Shown piece by piece: positions 23,971 through 30,678 of a stretch of DNA of 53,554 nucleotides. How positions within the stretch are numbered: position 1 is the first letter of the stretch; each line of letters starts with the position of its first letter. The notes under the pieces are model-generated. The model was given only the letters and a program-made list of their open reading frames with translations. It ran no database searches and had not been told where the DNA came from. The translations under genes and the position numbers were made by a program. Source of the stretch: Flavobacteriales bacterium UBA720 (lineage in GTDB: Bacteria > Bacteroidota > Bacteroidia > Flavobacteriales > Weeksellaceae); NCBI GenBank assembly GCA_002297505.1, contig DBLQ01000059.1, positions 1 to 53,554 on the forward strand, read 5' to 3'.

Positions 23971-24558
23971 TTAAAATTCGTGTTCTTGTGTTGTTGGGAT
24001 TTCTACCCAATTTTTGTTTTGGTATTGGTAAGTTTTATAATGAATTAAATTTTTATCAAAAATATATTTCACAACAATTATTTTTTCTTTTAAATTAATA
24101 AACTCTAAACATAAACTATTTTTACTGTCATCAACTTTTGTTTCAGTAAGAGAATAAATTTCTAAAAGTTTAACTTTTTTACTTAATTTTTTTGATAGTT
24201 TTGAAATATTTTTAGAATTCCAAAATTCATATTCGCTATAATTTGGATAAAATATTTTATGATTTAGCATACAAGGATAACCGCAATGGTTATTTCTACA
24301 TACTTCAATAAAAATTATTAAACTGTCTTTATCAAATTGATAGTTTTCAATTTCCTTAAAAATTAATTTATCTATTTTTTTGAAATTAATTTTTTCAGCT
24401 TCTTTTATTAATGGTAAATTTCTCTTGTTTAGCTGTTCTACAAATCTATTACATTCTATTTCTTCAAAACTTGCTCCCTCCCATTTTTTGCTTTTCTTCT
24501 GCCCAAAACCAAGCAAAAAACAAAAAATCATCAAAAAAGAAAATAAAGTTTTCATCAT
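23971..24558 (-). CDS. Exported AT-rich protein, paralogue of the TSP3 protein's C-terminal domain
   Basis: The 195-residue protein has a signal peptide (MMKTLFSFLMIFCFLLGFGQ). It shares an ordered set of blocks with the C-terminal domain of the gene 9 bp downstream: KLIFKEIENYQFDKDSLIIFIEV, then a Cys-containing CGYPC, then EYEFWNSKNISKLSKKLSKKV, then KYIFDKNLIHYKTY. This suggests tandem duplication followed by gain of the TSP3 region in one copy. Low GC is visible by eye. No known family is recognised. Confidence 0.75.
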   Translation of the reverse strand: MMKTLFSFLMIFCFLLGFGQKKSKKWEGASFEEIECNRFVEQLNKRNLPLIKEAEKINFKKIDKLIFKEIENYQFDKDSLIIFIEVCRNNHCGYPCMLNHKIFYPNYSEYEFWNSKNISKLSKKLSKKVKLLEIYSLTETKVDDSKNSLCLEFINLKEKIIVVKYIFDKNLIHYKTYQYQNKNWVEIPTTQEHEF

Positions 24559-24692
24559 TTTAAAATTTACTGAGATTAGCAGTAATTAATCATCAATAAA
24601 GATAAAATAAAATAGGGGAGTTTTAGAAACCTTTGTATTAATTTATGGTCCCGTGAGAAAGAACTTTCTCTGTGAAATGCGTTGCAAAGATA
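24559..24692 (-). promoter_or_regulatory. Promoter and structured leader of the 24558-to-20049 operon
   Basis: On the minus strand an exact -7 box TATCTTTG lies at 24692-24685. The roughly 120-nt leader that follows contains the hairpin GAGAAAG-TT-CTTTCTC (24670-24655) and a GGGA...TCCC pairing before a T-rich stretch and the ATG at 24558. The leader could be an independent small RNA ending in the T-rich stretch; I cannot match it to a known RNA family. Confidence 0.4.
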
Positions 24693-24705
24693 CAACTTTA
24701 AAAAT

Positions 24706-24735
24706 AAAGCCTGGAGTTCAGTGACTTCAGGCTTT
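24706..24735 (-). terminator. Terminator for rpiB
   Basis: AAAGCCTG (24706-24713) pairs with CAGGCTTT (24728-24735), extended by an AGT/ACT pair. On the minus strand the hairpin runs into TTTATTTTT. Confidence 0.8.
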
Positions 24736-24742
24736 TTATCAT

Positions 24743-25174
24743 TTAGCAAAATGGAATTTTATTGACGCGGTTCTGGTGTCTGCCACCTGCGAAATCCGTG
24801 TTCAGAAATTGATCTACGATCTCGTACGCTAGCTCTTTTGAAATAAATCTCGCCGGAATCGAAATCATATTGGCATCATTATGTTCTCTGGCGAGCGCTG
24901 CAATTTCCGGCATCCAGCACAATGCACAACGGATCTTCTGATGTTTGTTGGCTGTGATCTGTACGCCGTTTCCGCTCCCGCAAATCAAAATTCCCAGTCC
25001 ATTTTCTCCACTTTCAACAGATGAAGCGGCAGGATGAACGTAATCCGGATAATCCACAGAATCAGTAGAGTAGGTGCCAAAATCCTGGATCTCAACTTTT
25101 CCTTCCAGGTATTTTTTTATCAATTCTTTGTACTCAAAACCGGCGTGGTCTGCGGCTATTGCAATTTTTTTCAT
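24743..25174 (-). CDS. rpiB: Ribose-5-phosphate isomerase B
   Basis: The 143-residue protein begins MKKIAIAADHAGFEYK and carries DFGTYSTDSVDYPDY and the active-site Cys region GILICGSGNGVQITANKHQKIRCALC, then AREHNDANM. It interconverts ribose 5-phosphate and ribulose 5-phosphate in the pentose phosphate pathway. The length fits the family. It has its own terminator and faces the large gene-free region with DnaA-box-like sites. Confidence 0.95.
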   Translation of the reverse strand: MKKIAIAADHAGFEYKELIKKYLEGKVEIQDFGTYSTDSVDYPDYVHPAASSVESGENGLGILICGSGNGVQITANKHQKIRCALCWMPEIAALAREHNDANMISIPARFISKELAYEIVDQFLNTDFAGGRHQNRVNKIPFC

Positions 25175-25841
25175 TGTATATCAATTTATCAGACTATAAA
25201 ATTAACACATATTTCCAGATTATAAATAAACAATTCGATGAACATTAGCAATAATCTTGATTGATATGCATCTGTTGCTCAAGCTCTTTACGTAAAATTC
25301 TAGTAAATGCATCAGAATTACATACCCTTTTATTAGCTTTGACAATACAATGTTAGATAATGTGAGAAAACCTGTGGATAACTTCTGCGAAATAAGTCTT
25401 TCACCGTCGAGTCAATTTTTGTAATGCAATATTCCTTCTGAAAAACAATTCGGAGTTTTGAAAAAGTTTTAGCGGAGATCAAGAAGATTTATCCGCAGCA
25501 TAGTTCTGAAGATTCCGGCTCTGGCAGAAATTACAAACAATTGTTGATAACTGTTTTAATACTTTGATCTTCAGAGCTATAACAATGTTGAAAAACTACC
25601 CGTTACTTCACATTTCCTGTGATGAAAAATCTGCCTTTTAGTTTTCCGCATACTACCGCACTACAACAATAGACTACACTATTTATTTTTATAAAAATGA
25701 AAAAGAAGTTGTTTATGATTGTAAAATAAGTTTGTGGATTTCTTTTGGGAATTAAATTTCCGTGAGGCAAGAATTAGTTTTAAATTTGTCAAACAAAGAG
25801 GGCAGAACGTTTTGCCTTGCATAAAACCTTACATACTATTT
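25175..25841. other. 667-bp gene-free region, candidate replication origin
   Basis: This is the longest gene-free stretch outside the repeat island. It holds one exact DnaA box (TGTGGATAA, 25373-25381), two single-mismatch boxes (TTATCCGCA, 25489-25497; TGTTGATAA, 25542-25550) and a weaker TGTGGATTT (25733-25741), plus an AT-rich segment near 25681-25730. Two parS sites lie 2.3-4.9 kb away. The left-hand genes run leftward and pgk runs rightward, as expected at a divergent fork. This is suggestive only: the exact 9-mer also occurs by chance inside two genes of this window. Confidence 0.4.
25781..25788 (+). promoter_or_regulatory. Candidate -7 box for pgk
   Basis: TAAATTTG matches TAnnTTTG, 53 bp before the ATG at 25842. 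No -33 TTTG is found at normal spacing. Confidence 0.35.
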
Positions 25842-27032
25842 ATGAAAACAATAAAAGACTTCGATTTCAAAAATAAGAAAGCCTTGGTACGCGTAGATTT
25901 CAACGTGCCGCAGGACGACAATCTGAAAGTGACGGATAACACGAGAATAACCGCTGTAAAGCCCACAGTGGAAAAAATCCTGAATGACGGCGGCTCTGTG
26001 ATCCTGATGACACATCTAGGAAGACCAAAAGGCGAGGCGAGTGACAAATATTCTCTTAAACACATTGTGGACGAAGTTTCTAATGTTCTTGGCCAGAAAG
26101 TAAAATTCGTAGAAGAATCTGTAGGGGAGAAGGCTGAACAAGCGGCTGCTGAACTTCAGCCCGGTGAAATCCTACTATTAGAAAATCTGCGTTTTCGTAA
26201 TGAGGAAGAAAAAGGTGACGAAGCTTTTGCAGAACAATTGTCCAAACTAGGAGATGCTTATGTGAATGACGCATTCGGAACAGCGCATAGAGCGCATGCT
26301 TCTACAGCTGTTATTGCGCAATTTTTTCCTTCTACTAAATTTTTCGGTTTACTGATGGAGAATGAGTTGACCGCGATTGATAAAGTTCTTAAATCTGGCG
26401 AGAAGCCTGTGACTGCGATACTTGGAGGTTCTAAAGTTTCTACTAAAATTACCATTATCGAAAATATTCTTCCGGCTGTAGATAACCTGATTATTGGTGG
26501 TGGAATGTCTTTTACCTTCATCAAAGCGCTAGGGGGAAAAATCGGTCAATCTATTGTAGAAGAGGATAAACTGCCGTTGGCTCTGGAAATTCTGGAGAAA
26601 GCCAAAAAACACAACGTAGAAGTCTATCTTCCGACAGACGTTATCATTGCCAATGATTTTAATAATAATGCAGATCGCAAGGAGTGCAATATCCGCGAAA
26701 TTGCGGAAACGTGGCAAGGGCTGGATGCAGGTCATAAATCCCGAGAGATTTTCAACGATGTCCTTCTTAATTCTAAAACTATCCTTTGGAACGGGCCGAT
26801 CGGCGTTTTCGAAATGTCTAATTTTGCCGCAGGAACTAAAGCTTTAGGAGACAGCATAGCAGAGGCTACTAAATTGGGTGCTTTCTCACTTGTTGGCGGC
26901 GGTGACAGTGTTGCGTTTGTGAAGCAGTTTGGCTATTCTGATAAAGTGAGCTACGTTTCAACCGGTGGTGGCGCTATGTTGGAAAGTTTAGAAGGTCTCG
27001 AACTTCCGGGAGTTGCTGCAATTAATAAATAG
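25842..27032 (+). CDS. pgk: Phosphoglycerate kinase
   Basis: The ATG at 25842 (MKTIKDFDFKNKKALVRVDFNVP) gives 396 residues, the usual length; the frame open from 25734 adds 36 non-conserved residues. Seen are RVDFNVP and THLGRPKG (3-phosphoglycerate binding), ENLRFRNEEEKGD, FGTAHRAHAST, the adenine/hinge region AILGGSKVSTKI, and the C-terminal GGGDSVAFVKQFG with STGGGAMLE. It makes ATP from 1,3-bisphosphoglycerate in glycolysis. Single gene with a strong terminator. Confidence 0.97.
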   Translation: MKTIKDFDFKNKKALVRVDFNVPQDDNLKVTDNTRITAVKPTVEKILNDGGSVILMTHLGRPKGEASDKYSLKHIVDEVSNVLGQKVKFVEESVGEKAEQAAAELQPGEILLLENLRFRNEEEKGDEAFAEQLSKLGDAYVNDAFGTAHRAHASTAVIAQFFPSTKFFGLLMENELTAIDKVLKSGEKPVTAILGGSKVSTKITIIENILPAVDNLIIGGGMSFTFIKALGGKIGQSIVEEDKLPLALEILEKAKKHNVEVYLPTDVIIANDFNNNADRKECNIREIAETWQGLDAGHKSREIFNDVLLNSKTILWNGPIGVFEMSNFAAGTKALGDSIAEATKLGAFSLVGGGDSVAFVKQFGYSDKVSYVSTGGGAMLESLEGLELPGVAAINK

Positions 27033-27059
27033 AAGTTTTCTACTTTTTGTAAAATAAAT

Positions 27060-27092
27060 AAAACCGACAAATTATTTGTCGGTTTTATTTTT
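27060..27092 (+). terminator. Terminator after pgk
   Basis: AAAACCGACAAAT (27060-27072) and ATTTGTCGGTTTT (27074-27086) form a long stem, followed by ATTTTTG. Confidence 0.85.
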
Positions 27093-27256
27093 GTCTGACC
27101 CTGAGTAAAACTAATGAAATATTTTTTATAAGATTCTCAGCGGACTTTTGTTGGAAAATTAAAATGGTCTAAAACTCCTAAATTTCACAATTATTAACAA
27201 ATTTTAAACAAAATGCTTGAAAATTGACCTTCAGAAATGCCTTAAAAATCGATTTT

Positions 27257-28078
27257 TTATCTTTTTTCTATAATATATATCAAACTTGAAAATTCGGAGT
27301 TAAAAAGTGCCTTTACGTTAGAAATCGTTCCGTGAAGGATTGCTTTTAGCCAAAAAAGAGGTGATTTCTTGTATTTTTCGCTCAACATTGAAATATAAAA
27401 CGAGTCGAGCAGGAGCGGTTTAATTTTTCTCAGTTTCCAATCCTGATTTTTAGAAACGAGATTTTCCATTCCGTTTTTCGAAAAATGATAGATGTGTCGC
27501 GGAACATCATAAGCGGCCCAAAATTCTTTATAATGTTTTGCATCATACGAGGTCGGATTGGGAACTGCAATTATTAATAATCCTTTTTCTTTCAGTTTTG
27601 AGTGAAAGATATCCAACATTTCTTTTTGATTTTCGATGTGTTCGAAAACGTGCCAAAGTGTAATGGCATCCAGACTTTGATTTTCTATTGAATTGATATC
27701 ATCAATAATCTTGGCTTTATCAGTCTTCGAAATTGCTGCTTTCCTTGCCGCCGGATTGGGTTCAAATCCAAAAGTTTGAAAATCATTTTCGATGAATTTC
27801 ACAAATTCGCCGGCACCGCAACCATAATCTAGAACTTTAGAATCCTTTTTGATTCTGTCTACAAGAATGTTTTTCTTGTATTGCAGATTAAAGGATTGTA
27901 AAAATTTATACAGCTTTTCTTTCAAACTTCCGCTATCCTGATGATGCGAAATATAATTTTCACTTTCATAATATCTGGAAATATTGACTGGGATAGGGGA
28001 GGTTTTGAAAACACCTTTTGTTTCCGTTTTTACCAATTCAAATTCTTCCTGAGTCAGAAAATGATCTTTAATTTTCAT
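27257..28078 (-). CDS. Class I SAM-dependent methyltransferase
   Basis: The 273-residue protein has the Rossmann SAM-binding motif I VLDYGCGAGEFVKF (about residue 85), an acidic motif II in TFGFEPNP, and ITLWHVFEHIENQKEML, LIIAVPNPTSYDAKHY and WAAYDVPRHIYHFS. This pattern is that of small-molecule or glycan methyltransferases in Bacteroidota. The N-terminal 70 residues form a short helical extension. The substrate is unknown. It lies downstream of mnmG with a parS site in the intergenic gap (28154). Confidence 0.85.
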   Translation of the reverse strand: MKIKDHFLTQEEFELVKTETKGVFKTSPIPVNISRYYESENYISHHQDSGSLKEKLYKFLQSFNLQYKKNILVDRIKKDSKVLDYGCGAGEFVKFIENDFQTFGFEPNPAARKAAISKTDKAKIIDDINSIENQSLDAITLWHVFEHIENQKEMLDIFHSKLKEKGLLIIAVPNPTSYDAKHYKEFWAAYDVPRHIYHFSKNGMENLVSKNQDWKLRKIKPLLLDSFYISMLSEKYKKSPLFWLKAILHGTISNVKALFNSEFSSLIYIIEKR

Positions 28079-28153
28079 AAGTTAATTTGAGATTTAAAGT
28101 TGAGATTTGAAATTGTTAGACCTCAGACCTCAATTAAATATAAATCATTGTAA

Positions 28154-28169
28154 TGTTTCACGTGGAACA
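28154..28169. promoter_or_regulatory. parS-like centromere site 1
   Basis: TGTTTCACGTGGAACA is a perfect palindrome with the CACGTG core of the bacterial parS consensus (TGTTNCACGTGAAACA in Bacillus), differing from it at one position. It lies between mnmG and the methyltransferase gene. Known role: ParB loads here and spreads, for chromosome segregation. Confidence 0.85.
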
Positions 28170-28177
28170 TTAGAGAA

Positions 28178-30040
28178 TTATCTCCCTAAATAAATTAAAA
28201 GTACATTGATATCCGCAGGAGAAACACCACTGATTCTTCCTGCCTGCGCAATCGTTTTAGGTTTTACCTTGCTCATTTTTTGCTTGGCTTCTGCAGACAG
28301 AGATGTAATTTTCGTATAATCAAAATCTTCAGGAATTCTGATGGTTTCTAATCTATTTAGTTTTGCTACATTTTCCTTTTCTTTCTCAATATATCCCTTA
28401 TATTTAATATTGATTTCAGCTTGTTCACGGACTTCGGTGGCATAGGTGGAGGCAACTTCTTTAATGTTTTCAATAGCTTCTAACTTTTCCAAACTCATAT
28501 TGGGACGGGTTAAGATTTGTGCAGCTCTGTAAGCCTGGTCAACGGGTGAGGATTCAATCGTTTCCAGAATCGGGTTGATGATGCCTGGTTTAAGTGAAGT
28601 TTCTCGTAAAAATGTTTCTAATTCTTCGCTTTTTGCGATCTTTTCCTCTACTTTTCTAAGTCTGTTTTCCTTAGCTAAACCAAGATTATAAGCCTTTTCA
28701 GTGAGTCTGATATCCGCATTATCTTGTCTGAGAAGCAATCGATATTCTGCTCTGGAGGTGAACATTCTGTAGGGTTCTTCAGTGCCTTTGGTAATGAGAT
28801 CATCGATCAAAACACCAATGTAAGCTTCGTCGCGACTCAAGATAAATTCTCCCTTATCATGAACCTTGTTATGAGCGTTGATGCCTGCTATCAAACCTTG
28901 TCCTGCAGCTTCTTCATAGCCTGTGGTTCCGTTGATTTGACCAGCGAAATAAAGATTTTCTACCAACTTGGTTTCCAAAGTGTGGTTCAATTGGGTAGGA
29001 GGGAAGTAATCATATTCAATAGCGTATCCGGGACGAAAGACTTTCACGTTTTCAAAACCCGGGATGTGTCTCATCGCTTTTATTTGAACATCTTCGGGAA
29101 GCGACGAACTAAAACCGTTTACGTAAATTTCGACAGTTTTCCAGCCTTCGGGTTCCACAAATAATTGATGTCTGTCACGCTCCGCAAAACGGTTGATCTT
29201 ATCCTCTATGCTCGGGCAGTATCTTGGGCCTAAGCTTTGGATGGTTCCATTGAACATCGGACTTCTGTCAAAGCCTTCACGTAGGATATCATGGACAGTT
29301 TGGTTGGTATATACGATGTGACAGCTTAATTGTTTAGTTAACTTGGGTGTATCTAAATAACTGAATTTCTGAGGATTCTCATCGCCTTTCTGCTCTTCCA
29401 TTTTGGAATAATCCAGGCTTCTGCCATCAACGCGTGGCGGAGTTCCGGTTTTCATTCTGCCTGCTTCGAAACCTAAAGAAACCAGTTGTTCTGTAATTCC
29501 GAAAGCTCTAGGCTCGCCCATTCTGCCGCCGCCCAGTTGCTTATCTCCTACGTGGATCAATCCATTAAGGAAAGTTCCATTGGTTAGAACAACCGATTTA
29601 GCTTTAATTTCGATTCCGAGGGAGGTGATCACACCGGTAACTTTATTGTTTTCTATGATCAGTTGCTTCACCATATCCTGGAAGAAGTCGAGGTTCGGTG
29701 TATTTTCTAATGCCAGGCGCCACTCTTCCGCAAACATCATTCTGTCATTTTGTGTTCTGGGAGACCACATTGCAGGACCTTTTGATAGATTCAGCATTTT
29801 GAATTGAATGGCAGACTTATCGGCTACAATCCCCGAATAGCCACCCATGGCATCGATTTCCCTAACAATTTGTCCCTTGGCGATACCGCCCATGGCAGGG
29901 TTGCAACTCATCTGTCCGATAGTCTGCATGTTCATGGTCACCAAAAGTGTTCTGGAACCCAAATTGGCTGCAGCTGCTGCGGCTTCGCAACCTGCATGAC
30001 CTGCACCAACGACGATAACGTCATAAATATCTGTAATCAT
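28178..30040 (-). CDS. mnmG: tRNA uridine-5-carboxymethylaminomethyl modification enzyme MnmG
   Basis: The 620-residue protein has the FAD-binding GAGHAGCEAAAAAANLG at its start, CNPAMGGIAKGQIVREIDAMGG, RMKTGTPPRVDG, the GQINGTTGYEEAAGQGLIAGINA block, and the MnmG C-terminal helical domain (GYIEKEKENVAKL; GRISGVSPADINVLLIYL). With MnmE it installs the carboxymethylaminomethyl group on U34 of several tRNAs. mnmG (gidA) is frequently close to the replication origin, and here it is bracketed by two parS sites. Confidence 0.97.
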   Translation of the reverse strand: MITDIYDVIVVGAGHAGCEAAAAAANLGSRTLLVTMNMQTIGQMSCNPAMGGIAKGQIVREIDAMGGYSGIVADKSAIQFKMLNLSKGPAMWSPRTQNDRMMFAEEWRLALENTPNLDFFQDMVKQLIIENNKVTGVITSLGIEIKAKSVVLTNGTFLNGLIHVGDKQLGGGRMGEPRAFGITEQLVSLGFEAGRMKTGTPPRVDGRSLDYSKMEEQKGDENPQKFSYLDTPKLTKQLSCHIVYTNQTVHDILREGFDRSPMFNGTIQSLGPRYCPSIEDKINRFAERDRHQLFVEPEGWKTVEIYVNGFSSSLPEDVQIKAMRHIPGFENVKVFRPGYAIEYDYFPPTQLNHTLETKLVENLYFAGQINGTTGYEEAAGQGLIAGINAHNKVHDKGEFILSRDEAYIGVLIDDLITKGTEEPYRMFTSRAEYRLLLRQDNADIRLTEKAYNLGLAKENRLRKVEEKIAKSEELETFLRETSLKPGIINPILETIESSPVDQAYRAAQILTRPNMSLEKLEAIENIKEVASTYATEVREQAEINIKYKGYIEKEKENVAKLNRLETIRIPEDFDYTKITSLSAEAKQKMSKVKPKTIAQAGRISGVSPADINVLLIYLGR

Positions 30041-30101
30041 TTTATTTTCTTTATGCTATTCTCGCTGTATAAATAGCAGTAAAATTTGCATTAGTATTAA
30101 A

Positions 30102-30117
30102 TGTTCCACGTGAAACA
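30102..30117. promoter_or_regulatory. parS-like centromere site 2
   Basis: TGTTCCACGTGAAACA fits the Bacillus parS consensus at every position. It lies 62 bp upstream of the mnmG start. Together with site 1 it brackets the gene at 1.95-kb spacing. Confidence 0.9.
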
Positions 30118-30174
30118 TTATACTCTATTTCTTTTCACAAACTCAATGTAACGAGCCCCGATTGCAGCGGCATC

Positions 30175-30231
30175 CTTTTTTGTCTGAAATGAAAAGTTGT
30201 TTATTATAACTAAACTTCTAAGACAAAAAAG
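30175..30231. repeat. Inverted repeat with 11-bp arms in the ybeY-mnmG gap
   Basis: CTTTTTTGTCT (30175-30185) and AGACAAAAAAG (30221-30231) are perfect complements 35 bp apart. Both are flanked outward by GC-rich segments (GAGCCCCGATTGCAGCGG to the left, TAGCGGAAAGCGGGATTAAG to the right). It could be a terminator for ybeY read leftward, or an end of a decayed element; the flanks are unlike the surrounding AT-rich spacer. Confidence 0.45.
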
Positions 30232-30257
30232 ATATAGCGGAAAGCGGGATTAAGCTC

Positions 30258-30674
30258 CTAAAAATTTTTAAATTGACTCATATAAAAATCCTCCTTTTCT
30301 CGCATCTGGATTTGTTCTTCTTCCGTTTTGTCTTTGTAACCACACAGATGAAGAATACCATGTGCCAAAACCCTGTTGAACTCCTGATCAAAATCCTGAG
30401 ATAGAGTAGAAGCATTATCCAAAATGCGCGGCAAAGATACGAAAATATCCCCTGATATGGTTTTGCCCTTTACATAGTCGAAAGTAATGATATCTGTGTA
30501 ATAATCGTGGTCCAAATAGTCACGGTTAACCTGAAGCAGATAGTCGTCATCACAAAAAATATAGTTGATGTCACCCAGCTTTTTATTTTCTGTGATAATG
30601 AGATTTTCCAGCCATTCTGATGTGCTGGGATGGATAGCTTTGCTGTCGATATTTTCAAAAAAGTAATTAATCAT
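30258..30674 (-). CDS. ybeY: Endoribonuclease YbeY (rRNA maturation)
   Basis: The 138-residue protein contains the metal-binding block AHGILHLCGYKDKTEEE near residue 110, preceded by DIITFDYVKGKTISGDIFVSLPRI. YbeY trims 16S rRNA and takes part in ribosome quality control. The first two His of the HxxxH...H metal site are present, but the third position reads Asp (GYKD) instead of His (GYDH in E. coli); I recall this as usual in Bacteroidota. It starts 4 nt after the patatin gene's stop and is probably translated from the same message. Confidence 0.92.
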   Translation of the reverse strand: MINYFFENIDSKAIHPSTSEWLENLIITENKKLGDINYIFCDDDYLLQVNRDYLDHDYYTDIITFDYVKGKTISGDIFVSLPRILDNASTLSQDFDQEFNRVLAHGILHLCGYKDKTEEEQIQMREKEDFYMSQFKNF

Positions 30675-30678
30675 TTTA

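Noticed and set aside
27762..27775. T-loop-like GGGTTCAAATCC suggesting a tRNA
   Set aside because: It is inside the methyltransferase gene (Gly-Phe-Glu-Pro on the minus strand), with no acceptor stem or anticodon arm. No tRNA or rRNA was found anywhere in the window.
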